From positions 89,283 to 153,282 of the forward strand of contig NZ_LGTE01000005.1 in the NCBI RefSeq assembly GCF_001263415.1: a DNA stretch of 64,000 bases, in the 5' to 3' direction. Shown here in pieces: positions 17,542 to 27,093 of this stretch; the first letter of the stretch is position 1; the number at the start of each line of letters is the position of its first letter. A program made the translations under genes and the position numbers. The notes beneath the pieces are model-generated. The model did no database searches. It was not told where the DNA came from and was given only the letters and a program-made list of their open reading frames with translations. This DNA is from Thermincola ferriacetica (lineage in GTDB: Bacteria > Bacillota > Thermincolia > Thermincolales > Thermincolaceae).

Positions 17542-18801
17542 TTAGTCTATCTTTTTTAAATAATTTATTAATTCGTCAAGGGCTATTTCTTCCTGCTGCC
17601 CGTCGGCCATGTTTCTGACAGCGGCAATTCCCCGGTTCAGTTCGTTTTCCCCGAGGATAACCACATATTTAGCCTTGAGTCGGTTGGCAAATTTCATTTG
17701 TGCCTTGAGACTGCGGTTCAGGTTATCTATTTCAGCAGCAAGGCCGCTCCTGCGCAGGATATCCAGTATCCGGAAAGACTTCAGTTTAGCCTCCTCGCCC
17801 AGAGGAGCCAGGTAAATGTCACACCTGTTTTCCACAGGAATTTCGATACCCTGCCTTTCCATGGTGGCCAGGATTCTTTCCAACCCGAGAGCAAATCCTA
17901 TACCGGGCGTGGGCGGCCCACCCACCTGCTCTATCAGGCCGTTGTAACGACCGCCACCGCCAATGGAACTTTGGGCCCCAATATCAGCGGCCATAATTTC
18001 AAAGGCCGTTTTTGTGTAGTAGTCCAATCCCCGAACCAGGCGGTCATCAATTATGTATTCGATACCGATGGCATCTAGGTAATTTTTTACTTTTTCAAAA
18101 TGCTCCCGACAATCGTCGCAAAGACAGCTCAGAGTAGTTGGCGCCCCTTCGCTTACCAACCGGCAGGCTTCTTCCTTGCAGTCAAGAATACGCATGGGAT
18201 TGCGGTCGTACCTGGACCGGCATAAAGCACAAAGCCTGTCCAATTTCCCAGCCAAAAATTTCTGCAGTTCCTCTCTATGCTTCGGTCGGCAAACAGGACA
18301 GCCCACACTGTTGATATGCAGCTCCAGGTCCCGCAAACCTAACCGGTTGTAAAAATCCATGGCCATACTGATTACCTCGGCATCAACCACCGGGTCATCG
18401 CTGCCGAAAACCTCCACTCCAAACTGGTGAAACTGCCTGTATCGCCCGGCCTGCACATTGGCATACCGGAACATAGGTCCCTCATAATAGACCTTTATGG
18501 GCAGCGGCTGGGCATAAAGCTTGTGTTCCACAAAAGCGCGTACAGCCGACGCCGTCATTTCCGGACGCAGGGTCAGGCTGCGTTTTCCCTTGTCCTGAAA
18601 GGTGTACATTTCCTTTTCCACTACGTCAGTGGTATCGCCAACCCCGCGTAAGAACAATTCCGTATGTTCAAATATTGGCGTTCTGATTTCTGCATATCCA
18701 TACTCACGGCAGATTTCCTTGATAATTTTCTCTAGGAAATGCCATTTTTCCACCTGCCCGGGCAGAATATCATTTGTCCCTTTAGGACCCGTTGTTAACA
18801 T
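17542..18801 (-). CDS. hisS: Histidyl-tRNA synthetase
   Basis: A 419-residue class IIa synthetase. It starts [11 protein letters not shown], with motif 2 [20 protein letters not shown], the histidine-specific [12 protein letters not shown] segment, [11 protein letters not shown] motif 3 and an anticodon-binding domain from about 330. An insertion with CPVC, CALC and CLCDDC-type cysteines (about 165-225) could form a zinc site, a feature of some clostridial HisRS proteins. It is first in the hisS-aspS operon, preceded by a T-box leader. Confidence 0.95.
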   Translation of the reverse strand: MLTTGPKGTNDILPGQVEKWHFLEKIIKEICREYGYAEIRTPIFEHTELFLRGVGDTTDVVEKEMYTFQDKGKRSLTLRPEMTASAVRAFVEHKLYAQPLPIKVYYEGPMFRYANVQAGRYRQFHQFGVEVFGSDDPVVDAEVISMAMDFYNRLGLRDLELHINSVGCPVCRPKHREELQKFLAGKLDRLCALCRSRYDRNPMRILDCKEEACRLVSEGAPTTLSCLCDDCREHFEKVKNYLDAIGIEYIIDDRLVRGLDYYTKTAFEIMAADIGAQSSIGGGGRYNGLIEQVGGPPTPGIGFALGLERILATMERQGIEIPVENRCDIYLAPLGEEAKLKSFRILDILRRSGLAAEIDNLNRSLKAQMKFANRLKAKYVVILGENELNRGIAAVRNMADGQQEEIALDELINYLKKID

Positions 18802-18834
18802 TTATGACACCTCGCTTACCGAATAATGTGCCGA

Positions 18835-19108
18835 TAACAAAAATTAAACTCCCGTCTCTGACAATAACTATTTATTGACAGGGACGAGAGTTAAAAACCC
18901 CGCGGTACCACCCTGGTTGGACAATTTGCATTAATTGTCCCCCTCAGACTTTTTAACGGTAGTCAACCGGAAAAACCTACTAAAATAATGTTCAGTATTC
19001 GACTTCCGGGTGTTTTTTCGCTGACATTTTTTAAAGATACTTTCAGTCACGGTATCTTCTCCCTGAAAAAAAGAGGTCAGTTACTCTCCCGTTCATCGTC
19101 TTTGCTCT
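18835..19108 (-). promoter_or_regulatory. T-box leader of hisS-aspS (histidine specific)
   Basis: The minus strand reads AGGGTGGTACCGCGGGG (T-box core, 18901-18914 on plus), followed by a strong terminator stem (18846-18892) and TTTAATTTTTG. At the 5' end GACGATGAACGGGAGAGTAA is a canonical stem I start with its AGTA loop. The basal helix CGGG/CCCG and the CTGAC/GTCAG helix frame a specifier loop whose 3' side ends in CAC (19010-19012), a histidine codon. Uncharged tRNA-His would pair with both CAC and the T-box bulge and stop the terminator forming. This explains the gap upstream of hisS. Confidence 0.9.
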
Positions 19109-19199
19109 TTATTAATTTACAGATTCAATTTCAATTATAAATTTTATCCAAATATACAGCGCTTGTCAACCTGACCCACGTATGTATTTCCTTGGCCGC

Positions 19200-19571
19200 T
19201 TAGAGGCTCCAACGCCACTTTATCCGGTCGCCCTTTAAAACACCCTTATTTACCGGGAGCCAGGCAAAGTGGGACGGAATTTTATGAGTCGGGTTTTTTA
19301 ATACGATATGAATTGCTCCTACACAGGCGCCAAAATAGTCGTAGCGCAACATTATAATGTCTTCATCAGGTACCGGTAAACTCTCCCTGAACTTTTTTAA
19401 AATCTCTTCTCGGGTGGCAGCTCCTATTTCCGGCCGCCTGGGGTTCCAAACAGATTTATAAACGTACCTCTTTTCGTCATCGGTCAAACGCATCCATTCC
19501 TCAAAAGTCAAGTCTTTTGCCAGCTTCGCCCGGTCCAACTGTGTACTTCCCTCAAGCATAGTCAGACTCAT
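19200..19571 (-). CDS. Hypothetical 123-residue protein
   Basis: I do not recognise this protein. It is soluble, with mixed charge, a LTFEEWMRLTDDEKRYVYKSVWNP segment that looks helical and a C-terminal strand-rich part ending KWRWSL. ATG 19571 is preceded by AAAGGAG at 9 bases, which fixes the start 17 codons inside the open frame. It stands alone between the T-box leader and hemZ, reading leftward; its stop is about 90 bases before the T-box leader begins. No membrane segment or metal motif is evident. Confidence 0.65.
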   Translation of the reverse strand: MSLTMLEGSTQLDRAKLAKDLTFEEWMRLTDDEKRYVYKSVWNPRRPEIGAATREEILKKFRESLPVPDEDIIMLRYDYFGACVGAIHIVLKNPTHKIPSHFAWLPVNKGVLKGDRIKWRWSL

Positions 19572-19785
19572 AAAATCACACTCCTTTGTGTGGATTTGCC
19601 CGCCATTTGTTCTCATTTTCACAAACTATGTAAAAATTTAACCTGAATATCCCGTAATATCTTATTCAAGTACCTTCCAATTAAATGCAAAATGAACAAA
19701 AAATATATTACAGCCACTTAGTTTGAAAATGACTTGTCATATTTATACAAATTTTCTTCTTCATAGAGCTTTCTACAAATGGCCA

Positions 19786-21288
19786 TCATTTTCCTTCCCT
19801 TGCCTGGTATTTATTTTTTACCTGTTCAAGCCTGGATATCTTTTTTTCGAGCAGTTCATCCACGCGATTTATATAAGCTTCCGGGTCTTTCGGGTTATAA
19901 AGATTTGTCAATGTCCAGTCGGCAGGGTTGACAAATTTGGAACCGGCTCCTGCTCCCAAACCGATAACGGTCTGTCTTTCCTCGATAACCTGGATATTAT
20001 AAATACAGTCATAACCCTCCACAGCATATCCCCTGTTTTCCGTTGGACCGACCATATATTTCTGCCTGTAAAGGTAGTAAGGGTGCATACCCCATTTCTC
20101 CGTATATTCCTCTGTAATTGCCAGCATTTTGGTTATTTCCGTTTCTTCAGGCAATTCGTACCGTTCCCTGTTCTCCCGAATCTGGGACGCCCTTTTCACA
20201 GCCAGGGTATGTACCGTAAGATTTTCCGGCGCCAGGGGTTCAATTTTCAGTAAAGTATTTTCCACATCAGGCGCTGTTTCGCCGGGTAAACCAATGATGA
20301 TATCCATATTAATATTATTAAACCCTGCTTGCCTGGCCATTTTAAAGGCAGATTCAATATCTTCGGGCGTATGCAGCCGGCCGATGTTATTTAACGTCCT
20401 GATGTTCATGGACTGGGGGTTAATACTTAACCTGGTAACCCCCAATTTCCTGCTTACAGCCAGTTTTTCTCTGGTCAGCGTATCAGGACGTCCGGCTTCA
20501 AGGGTTATTTCCCGCACCGTAGTAAACGGAATTGCTTTATCCAAGGATTCCAGCAGTTCTGACAGTATTTTCTCCTCCAGGGCAGTAGGCGTTCCGCCTC
20601 CTAAATAAATGGTCTGCACCTGCCAGCCTTCCGCCCGCAGAAAGCCGGCAATCCCAGCAATCTCCTTTTTCAAAGCAACCACAAAAGGAGCAATCATACC
20701 GGCGTATTTACTTACCGGGTACGCCGGGAAGGAACAGTAGGCACACCTGGTGGGGCAAAAAGGAATCCCCACATAAAGACTGACGGTTTGTTCCGCCTCT
20801 TCAGGCCCTAAAATGTATTTGCGGTTGTTTAACGCCACTTTTAAAAGACCCTCAGCTTTGACTTCGTCCATATCATAACTTTTCAACAGATGTTCTCGTA
20901 TTGTCTCTTTGTCCCATCCCATATCCAGCAGGCGGTGAACTATTTTCGTGGGACGAATGCCTGTAAGGATTCCATAAGGTAGGGGTTTCAACCCGCATAC
21001 CTTCAGCACAGACCTGTATACGGCCTGTTTAACCATGCGTTTGAGCTGGTTATGAGCTTCCCCGGCAATCAAAACGTCTTCTTTAATACATTCCATGTCC
21101 CGGCTCCCGCCTTTTACTGCCGTTGCCCCGGCGAAAAGTTTCCGCCCGGATGTTGCGGTAATACTTATATCCAGGTCAGCCTGGCTTAAAAAACCAGGCG
21201 CCACAAATTCAGCGGGCCCCAGCAGCGCCCGTAATATATCATGGCAGACCCGGTCGAAACCTTTTTCCGCATTAATTCTGACTTTCAT
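19786..21288 (-). CDS. hemZ: Coproporphyrinogen III dehydrogenase-like radical SAM protein HemZ
   Basis: A 500-residue radical SAM protein with CPTRCAYC (about 177-184) binding the 4Fe-4S cluster, preceded by a 170-residue N-terminal domain, the layout and length of Bacillus HemZ rather than the shorter HemN/HemW. TIYLGGGTPTAL and NINMDIIIGLPGE are typical HemN-family motifs. HemZ-type proteins are linked to oxygen-independent oxidative decarboxylation of coproporphyrinogen. The start overlaps the end of the GNAT gene by 17 bases, so the two are an operon. Confidence 0.85.
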   Translation of the reverse strand: MKVRINAEKGFDRVCHDILRALLGPAEFVAPGFLSQADLDISITATSGRKLFAGATAVKGGSRDMECIKEDVLIAGEAHNQLKRMVKQAVYRSVLKVCGLKPLPYGILTGIRPTKIVHRLLDMGWDKETIREHLLKSYDMDEVKAEGLLKVALNNRKYILGPEEAEQTVSLYVGIPFCPTRCAYCSFPAYPVSKYAGMIAPFVVALKKEIAGIAGFLRAEGWQVQTIYLGGGTPTALEEKILSELLESLDKAIPFTTVREITLEAGRPDTLTREKLAVSRKLGVTRLSINPQSMNIRTLNNIGRLHTPEDIESAFKMARQAGFNNINMDIIIGLPGETAPDVENTLLKIEPLAPENLTVHTLAVKRASQIRENRERYELPEETEITKMLAITEEYTEKWGMHPYYLYRQKYMVGPTENRGYAVEGYDCIYNIQVIEERQTVIGLGAGAGSKFVNPADWTLTNLYNPKDPEAYINRVDELLEKKISRLEQVKNKYQAREGK

Positions 21289-21874
21289 GCTTTTTCCCTT
21301 CCCCCGGTCCGACCGGGATACCCACTATCGCCGCCAATTCTTTTCGCCGCTGCAGAAAATCTTTTTTCAGCAAGCCCATTAGGATGATATCAATATATGT
21401 ACCGTTTTTGTAAAGTCCTTCCCGCTGGACTCCTTCCTGGACAAAACCAAGTTTTTCATAGAAGCGGCGGGCCCGTTCGTTATATCGAAATACTTCAACT
21501 CCTACCCGGTTAAAGCCCAGCTTGTTAAATAAATAATTGATAACAGTAAGAAGAGCGTCGGTACCATATCCCTGGCCCCAATATTTTTTTTCTCCGATAA
21601 GCATACCCAATTCTACTTTCCTGTTAAATTTATCGATTTCCGTTACAGACATAAAACCGATGGGAACACCCTTTTCATTCTCAATTATCAACCGCAGGAC
21701 GCTGTATTCTTCCAACTGGCGTTCAAATCGCTTCTCTTCCAGCTCCAGTGTAGTTATGACTGGATTGCCACACACCATTTCCCCAATTACCGGGTCGTTT
21801 TTCCATTTCACCAAAAGTGGTAAATCTGGCCTGGCTATTGTACGTATCGACGTCTTCTTCCCTTCCAGGTGCAT
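21272..21874 (-). CDS. GNAT-family N-acetyltransferase (RimJ/RimL type)
   Basis: About 200 residues. The acetyl-CoA-binding motif A reads GEKKYWGQGYGTDAL, followed by NRVGVEVFRYNERARRFYEKLGF, the RimL/SpeG-like signature. Such proteins acetylate protein N-termini, polyamines or small amines; the substrate is not predictable. The ATG at 21874 is set by AAAGGAGAGG; the open frame extends 15 codons further. It precedes and overlaps hemZ and is divergent from spoVB, with only about 55 bases between the two starts. Confidence 0.85.
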   Translation of the reverse strand: MHLEGKKTSIRTIARPDLPLLVKWKNDPVIGEMVCGNPVITTLELEEKRFERQLEEYSVLRLIIENEKGVPIGFMSVTEIDKFNRKVELGMLIGEKKYWGQGYGTDALLTVINYLFNKLGFNRVGVEVFRYNERARRFYEKLGFVQEGVQREGLYKNGTYIDIILMGLLKKDFLQRRKELAAIVGIPVGPGEGKKHESQN

Positions 21875-21930
21875 GTGCTGCCTCTCCTTTTCTTGGGAAT
21901 GTAATCGAAGTTTTCTCATAATTATAGTAT

Positions 21931-23490
21931 ATGAGGTCCAGGTCTTTTTTTATCGGAACTTTAATATTAGCTTTAGCTGCGGGCATCAACCGCCTAATGG
22001 GGTTCGTGTTTCAGGCGGCAGTTTACCGCTTGATAGGGCCGGAGGGAATAGGCCTTTTCAACTTGGTTTATCCTGTTTATATTCTTATTTTAATCATTAC
22101 AACGGCCGGAATCCCCCTGGCCGTTTCCAAAATGGTAGCTCAGCATCTCGCCCAAAACAATTTCCGGGCCATCAAAAAAATATTTCGTGTTGCCTTGTTC
22201 CTGGTTTTCTTCAGCAGCATCTTTTTTACAACCGTTACCCTGGTCCTTTTCCCTTACCTGGTAAAATACATCTTTTACGACCCCCGTGTATCCCTTTGTT
22301 TTGCCGCCACTATTCCAGGGATATTCATTGTATCCCTGAGTTCTGTGTTCAGAGGTTACTTCCAGGGCTTACATGATATGGCTCCCACAGCCACAGCCCA
22401 GGTCATTGAGCAAGTAATCCGCATCACAAGCGGGCTGCTTCTTGCCTATTACTTGCTGCCCCGGGGAATAACACTGGCCGCAACCGGCATCGCAGCAAGC
22501 GGAATTATCGGTGAGTTTTTTGGTTTCGGCGCCTTAATAGTCATGTACCTGAAACGCCATAGGGGAGGTTTGTCCGGGAGCGGCGCCTATCTGCGCACAA
22601 AATATATTCTGCACGAATTTTTTAATTTGTGCGCACCCATTACCGCAGGCAGGTTTATCTCCACATTACTTGTTTCCGTCGATGCTTTTGTAATTCCCAG
22701 GCGGCTGGCTGCAGCAGGTTTTACAAGCGTTGAGGCCACCAAGACCTTTGGTCAGTTTACCGGTGTGGCTTTAACATTGATCTCTATTCCCACGCTTTTA
22801 ACAATCTCCCTGGCTACATCTCTGGTTCCGGCAATTGCCGATGCCGAGGCCAAGAATAACCTCACTTTACTGCGCAGCCGGTCAGATGATGCCATCAGGG
22901 TAACATTTTTGGCCGCCCTGCCTTTCTGTCTGTATTTTTACCTGTTTGCCCAAGAATTAACTCAATACATTTTTAATGCCCCGGAAGTCGCCGGACTGGT
23001 TCGGATTCTGTGCTTAGGAGCACCTTTTCTGTATATTATACAGACAACAACAGGTATCCTGCAGGGATTGGGTAAACCCCTGGTCCCCGTAAAAAACATG
23101 ATCATCAGTTCCGTCCTCAAACTGGCAGGCATCTGGCTTTTGACGGCCAATCCTAACTTATCAATCAGAGGTACCGCTTATTCTTTTGTCTTGTTTTTCG
23201 TCTCTGCTGCATCCTTAAACATCATGTCCCTGGCACGCCTGTCCAGGTTTCAGTTACCCAGAGGCGTTACCCTGTCCAAAAGCGGTTTAGCGATATTGTG
23301 CCTTTGTTTAGTGTCGGCCATATTAAGACAACTATGCTTAACCTGGGACCTTTGGCAACCCGTCTCCCTGGTTATCGTCGCTATCCTAGGTTTTCTGATT
23401 TACTTTTTCATCTTGCTGCTAACGGGTTTAATAACCAGACAGGACATCAGGAGGTTCTCTTTCCTGCGCAAATATCTACCCTTCCAGTGA
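21931..23490 (+). CDS. spoVB: Stage V sporulation protein B-like flippase (MATE/MVF family)
   Basis: A 519-residue polytopic membrane protein with 12-14 hydrophobic segments, starting SRSFFIGTLILALAAGINRLMG as SpoVB proteins do. It contains RLIGPEGIGLFNLVYP and ISLATSLVPAIADA, typical of the SpoVB/MurJ-like group in the MOP flippase superfamily. In sporulating Firmicutes it is needed for spore cortex formation, probably as a lipid-linked precursor flippase. No ribosome-binding site precedes ATG 21931, while TATAGT lies directly before it; a leaderless mRNA or sporulation-sigma promoter is possible. The last 15 bases overlap surE, which is convergent. Confidence 0.85.
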   Translation: MRSRSFFIGTLILALAAGINRLMGFVFQAAVYRLIGPEGIGLFNLVYPVYILILIITTAGIPLAVSKMVAQHLAQNNFRAIKKIFRVALFLVFFSSIFFTTVTLVLFPYLVKYIFYDPRVSLCFAATIPGIFIVSLSSVFRGYFQGLHDMAPTATAQVIEQVIRITSGLLLAYYLLPRGITLAATGIAASGIIGEFFGFGALIVMYLKRHRGGLSGSGAYLRTKYILHEFFNLCAPITAGRFISTLLVSVDAFVIPRRLAAAGFTSVEATKTFGQFTGVALTLISIPTLLTISLATSLVPAIADAEAKNNLTLLRSRSDDAIRVTFLAALPFCLYFYLFAQELTQYIFNAPEVAGLVRILCLGAPFLYIIQTTTGILQGLGKPLVPVKNMIISSVLKLAGIWLLTANPNLSIRGTAYSFVLFFVSAASLNIMSLARLSRFQLPRGVTLSKSGLAILCLCLVSAILRQLCLTWDLWQPVSLVIVAILGFLIYFFILLLTGLITRQDIRRFSFLRKYLPFQ

Positions 23491-24243
23491 AAGATTCCAT
23501 TCCTGCAACTTCTTTATGAGCTGATAATTGGTAATGTCAAATACAATCGGTGTAACGGAAATTTCGTTACGTTTAACAGCGTTAATATCCGTATCCGGAT
23601 CTCCGGCCAGGTCCACTGCCTCACCGGCCATCCAGTAATAATCCCGTCCCCTGGGGTCTTTTCTCTTTTCAAAAGTATTTTTGTATATCCTTTTTCCCAA
23701 CTTGGTGACGGTAATGCCTTTAATTTCCTTTTCTGGCACAGCGGGAACATTAATATTTAGCAGGGTTTCATCAGGCAGACCCTTCTCGACAACCGCTTTC
23801 ACAACTTGTATAGCTGCTCTGGCCGCCAGTGTATAATCTTCCTTCTCGTAGCTGGCCAAAGAAACAGCAATGGAAGGTATACCGTGGATTACTCCTTCCA
23901 AAGCAGCCGAAACAGTACCCGAATAAAGAACATCGGTTCCCAGATTTGGTCCAAAATTGATACCGGAAACCACGATATCCGGCCTTTTCGTAAGCAATCC
24001 TTCCAGGGCCAGCTTTACACAGTCAGAGGGGGTCCCGTTAACTGCATATCCTTTGGTGGAACTGTTGGAATACCTTATTTCGTCAACTCTTAACGGTTTA
24101 TGCACGGTAATGCCATGCCCTGATGCACTTTTGGGCCGGTCGGGGGCAACAATAACCACTTCCCCAACAGTTTCCATGGCTTCTCTCAAGGCCTGAATCC
24201 CTGCCGCATTAATGCCGTCATCATTACTCAATAAAATCTTCAT
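23476..24243 (-). CDS. surE: 5'/3'-nucleotidase SurE
   Basis: A 255-residue SurE phosphatase with the metal-binding SNDDGINAAG near the N-terminus, NGTPSDCVKLAL and VSGINFGPNLGTDVLYSGTV, all diagnostic. It dephosphorylates nucleoside monophosphates and short polyphosphates. The 3' end overlaps the 3' end of spoVB by 15 bases on the opposite strand, so transcripts of the two genes would be antisense at their tails. Confidence 0.95.
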   Translation of the reverse strand: MKILLSNDDGINAAGIQALREAMETVGEVVIVAPDRPKSASGHGITVHKPLRVDEIRYSNSSTKGYAVNGTPSDCVKLALEGLLTKRPDIVVSGINFGPNLGTDVLYSGTVSAALEGVIHGIPSIAVSLASYEKEDYTLAARAAIQVVKAVVEKGLPDETLLNINVPAVPEKEIKGITVTKLGKRIYKNTFEKRKDPRGRDYYWMAGEAVDLAGDPDTDINAVKRNEISVTPIVFDITNYQLIKKLQEWNLSLEG

Positions 24244-24260
24244 TTGACCACCTCTACGCT

Positions 24261-24287
24261 AAATGCTTGGGGAAACCCCAAGCATTT
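24261..24287. terminator. Strong hairpin terminator between ypmA-like gene and surE
   Basis: AAATGCTTGGGG-AAA-CCCCAAGCATTT is a perfect 12-bp stem with a 3-base loop. The T-richer tail (TTCTTTT) is on the plus strand; on the minus strand it is the only candidate terminator after the ypmA-like gene. Confidence 0.65.
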
Positions 24288-24291
24288 TCTT

Positions 24292-24513
24292 TTAAACTTC
24301 ATATATAGATATTGTCATAGTTTTCTTTTCTGTATTCTTGGTCAGACCAAACATTACCTTTTTATGTTTCAAGGTTTTGTTTAAAAAATCAATTACCTTG
24401 TACATCTGGTCATATTCATCAAAACTTTTAGCCGCAATTAATTCCAATTTATCCTTATCTTTTTTCTCAGTATTTGGATTGGCCTTTTCAAGGTTTTCGT
24501 TGTTCGTATCCAT
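24292..24513 (-). CDS. YpmA-like small protein (DUF4264 family)
   Basis: A 73-residue protein with a disordered, charged N-terminus and the conserved block YKVIDFLNKTLKHKKVMFGL followed by MTISIYEV, which matches the YpmA/DUF4264 proteins of spore formers as I recall them. Function is unknown. It is a single gene between folE and surE. A standard gene start is supported by GGAGGGTGAC upstream. Confidence 0.75.
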   Translation of the reverse strand: MDTNNENLEKANPNTEKKDKDKLELIAAKSFDEYDQMYKVIDFLNKTLKHKKVMFGLTKNTEKKTMTISIYEV

Positions 24514-24554
24514 GTCACCCTCCGTTTATTTTATTCCTGATATATTTCATTATG

Positions 24555-25121
24555 CTACTTTTGGCTCCTGATTAATGCAAATGCCTCCGCCCTTGTAGCT
24601 TCCTGCGTCTTAAACAGACCGCGCACAGCGGAGGTCACTGTCATGGAACCAGGTTTTTTGACCCCCCGCATGGTCATACACATATGCTCAGCTTCCACAA
24701 CTACAAGGACACCTAATGGATTAAGGCTTTCCATAATGGCTTCGGCTATCCCGCAGGTCAGCCTTTCCTGAAGTTGAGGCCGTTTGGCAATAGTTTCGAC
24801 AGCCCTGGCTAATTTGGACAGGCCGGTAATTTTCCCTCTACGGGGAATGTAAGCTACATGAGCCCGCCCGAAAAAGGGCAGTAGATGGTGCTCGCACATG
24901 GAATAGAAGGGGATGTCTTTTACCAATACCATTTCTTCATGATCCTCGGTAAATAACACCTTCAGGTGATCTTTCGGATCTTCTTCCAGCCCTGAAAATA
25001 TTTCCTGGTACATCCGGGCCACCCTTTTGGGGGTATCCACCAGACCCTCGCGGGTAGGATCCTCTCCAATGGCTTCTAAAATCATTTTTACGGCCTGCTC
25101 CAGCTTTTGTTGGTCAAACAT
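24555..25121 (-). CDS. folE: GTP cyclohydrolase I (FolE type)
   Basis: A 188-residue enzyme with [18 protein letters not shown], the zinc-binding MCEHHLLPF (Cys and His) and [14 protein letters not shown] (second Cys), and the [13 protein letters not shown] segment. It opens and rearranges GTP to dihydroneopterin triphosphate, the first step of folate synthesis. It is a complete typical-length protein. The 190 bases upstream hold a weak GAAATATT/AATATTTC dyad (25186-25223) of unknown role and separate it from a divergent gene. Confidence 0.95.
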   Translation of the reverse strand: MFDQQKLEQAVKMILEAIGEDPTREGLVDTPKRVARMYQEIFSGLEEDPKDHLKVLFTEDHEEMVLVKDIPFYSMCEHHLLPFFGRAHVAYIPRRGKITGLSKLARAVETIAKRPQLQERLTCGIAEAIMESLNPLGVLVVVEAEHMCMTMRGVKKPGSMTVTSAVRGLFKTQEATRAEAFALIRSQK

Positions 25122-25315
25122 ATTATCCTCTCCTTATTTTAACTGTCCTGGTGGGTCCGGTATAACGCACAGGCAACAAATTTGCGAAATATTTTTACTT
25201 TTTCTACGAAAGAATAATATTTCCTCCTGTTTCGCACCGAAAAATTATTGAAAGAAGGAAAATGTCATAAAGAATCGAATATTTTAGGTAAGTACTGGTA
25301 AAAGGAGGAATTAAA

Positions 25316-26329
25316 GTGGTCAGCGCATTTTTCGAGCAAGTAAAAACCTGCCCGGTATGCGAAAAAAAGTTTACTGTTACCAGGGTAAGGAGTTCTGCCT
25401 GCTATGTCATGAAAAGAGAATCGGACTTCAATACCATTTACAGGGATGTCAACCCGGTCCACTATACCGTTTGGGTTTGTCCCCATTGCCAGTACGCGGC
25501 ACCGGATAAAAACTTTTCCGACGAACTTCGCCCGGCCGAACTGGAAAGGCTAAAAAAGGGGTTGGCGCTCCTGCGCACCAATGAACCTGATTTTAGCGGC
25601 GAACGGACTCCGGCAGTTGCATTAAGGTCATTCGAGCTGGCTATCCGCACCGCTCAGATAAGGCAGGCGGGTCCGGGTTTTAAAGCCAGCCTCTATTTAA
25701 GGGCAGCCTGGATCTGCAGGGAATTGGGCAAAGAAGAACAAGAAAAAGAAATGCTAAAAGAAGCTTTAAATCATTACAAAGAATCTTTTGAAAAAGAAGT
25801 GAATCTTGCTTCCAGACTAAGCGATGTCAGATTAATGTACATTATCGGTGAACTTAACCGCCGCCTGGGCTATCTTGACGAGGCTATTCAATGGTTTAGC
25901 CGAGCAGTAATGAACAAGGATATTAAACACGAACCTGAGCTGGAAAGAATGCTGAGAGACCAGTGGGACCTGGCCCGTGAGGAAAGAAAAAAAGTGGACA
26001 GCGTACCGTTAAAGAAACAATCTAAAGATAGCCAATTCGGTGATAACCAGGCAGAAAAAACAGAAGAGCCATCCCAACCCCTGACTTCTGCCACCCCTAA
26101 GCCCAGGCACCGGAATAAGGTAAAGATGTTTGCCAGTATTTATACGGACCAGGTAGAGTGGTTAAAGGAAATGTCCAATTTTTGCTATAATAAAACCCAG
26201 GTACTGTTGGGAAAAGAAGCCGTTTTACGTGCCGTCCTTGACGCCATTATAGAAGCAAATATACAAATTGAAGGTTCTGATACCGAAGAAGGCCTGAAGG
26301 AACAGATACTGAGTGTAATAAAAAAATAG
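25316..26329 (+). CDS. DUF2225 protein: zinc ribbon followed by TPR-like helices
   Basis: A 337-residue protein. An N-terminal CPVC pair (about 12-15) and a CPHC pair (about 55-58) form a zinc ribbon. Helical repeats follow (about 100-215; YIIGELNRRLGYLDEAIQWFSRAVM is TPR-like), then a charged low-complexity linker (about 220-270) and a C-terminal helical domain. The N-terminal part matches the DUF2225 family of clostridia, whose function is unknown. The start is GTG 25316 with AAAGGAGG seven bases before it. It is a single gene with its own terminator. Confidence 0.8.
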   Translation: MVSAFFEQVKTCPVCEKKFTVTRVRSSACYVMKRESDFNTIYRDVNPVHYTVWVCPHCQYAAPDKNFSDELRPAELERLKKGLALLRTNEPDFSGERTPAVALRSFELAIRTAQIRQAGPGFKASLYLRAAWICRELGKEEQEKEMLKEALNHYKESFEKEVNLASRLSDVRLMYIIGELNRRLGYLDEAIQWFSRAVMNKDIKHEPELERMLRDQWDLAREERKKVDSVPLKKQSKDSQFGDNQAEKTEEPSQPLTSATPKPRHRNKVKMFASIYTDQVEWLKEMSNFCYNKTQVLLGKEAVLRAVLDAIIEANIQIEGSDTEEGLKEQILSVIKK

Positions 26330-26350
26330 CCGGTTCATCGGCTATTTTTT
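26321..26350. terminator. Bidirectional terminator
   Basis: AAAAAATAGCCG and CGGCTATTTTTT pair with a 6-base loop between two convergent genes; A and T runs on both sides suit both directions. Confidence 0.9.
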
Positions 26351-26991
26351 TAAGGGGTTTCGGGGTTATAGGGTGGGAGCTTGATTTTCTGCAGTTCTTT
26401 ATGGTATCCCTGCAGCCTCAGGAAAGCGTCTTCTGCTTCTCTGCCGTTAAAATCAAGGCCCGGCTTGATTAAAGTGGCGTATTCTGTGACCATCCGGTCC
26501 AGGACTCGTACTGTTTCATTTAGAGTCTTGATCTGCTGGGGAGTTACCGGTTTTCCTTCATCAATCTGCTTGTTTAATGGTTCCAGCAAATCACTGTATA
26601 GGTGAGAAAATACATCCCTTTTTTTCATCACTATGTTCAACATAGGCTGAGCAATAATGTCTTTTTTCATCGCCGGTGATATGCTTTCCAGCTTCGTCAG
26701 CCGGTCATATTCGTATTCAGTAGGAAAAACCATCGCCTGCAGTGCGCCAATGGTGATGCCCAAATACTGCGGTTTAGACGGATTAATACTGTATTTATAA
26801 AGTGAACCCCTGATAATTGTCAATTGAGTATAATCTTCGGCGATAGCGCCACTGAGTCCTTGAACAGCATCATCTTTTAATGCTTTTTGATAATCCAACT
26901 TCTCTCCGTCACCGTTACCGGAGCAGCCAAATGAAAAAAAGAGAAATAAAAATATCAAAAATACTTTTAAAAATCTTTTTCCAGTAATCAA
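26350..26991 (-). CDS. Putative lipoprotein of unknown function
   Basis: A 213-residue protein with a basic N-terminus, a hydrophobic stretch rich in Phe and Leu and a lipobox-like FSFGC (Cys about 23) followed by SGNGDGE, so it should be lipid-anchored outside the membrane. The mature part is helical and charged, with no domain I recognise. It is divergently arranged with the diguanylate cyclase gene. The hydrophobic stretch is Phe-rich rather than typical LAGC, a small oddity. Confidence 0.7.
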   Translation of the reverse strand: MITGKRFLKVFLIFLFLFFSFGCSGNGDGEKLDYQKALKDDAVQGLSGAIAEDYTQLTIIRGSLYKYSINPSKPQYLGITIGALQAMVFPTEYEYDRLTKLESISPAMKKDIIAQPMLNIVMKKRDVFSHLYSDLLEPLNKQIDEGKPVTPQQIKTLNETVRVLDRMVTEYATLIKPGLDFNGREAEDAFLRLQGYHKELQKIKLPPYNPETP

Positions 26992-27093
26992 AAATGACCC
27001 TCCCCGGGGATACTAGTTTTAATATTCTATTTCTGTGTCTTACTGGCAAACTCCTCTTTTTGCAACCATTACTTTTGGAGGCCCTGACTACAT

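Noticed and set aside
25186..25223. GAAATATT/AATATTTC dyad upstream of folE as a riboswitch
   Set aside because: A short AT-rich dyad with 22 bases between arms and no conserved aptamer features; could be chance.
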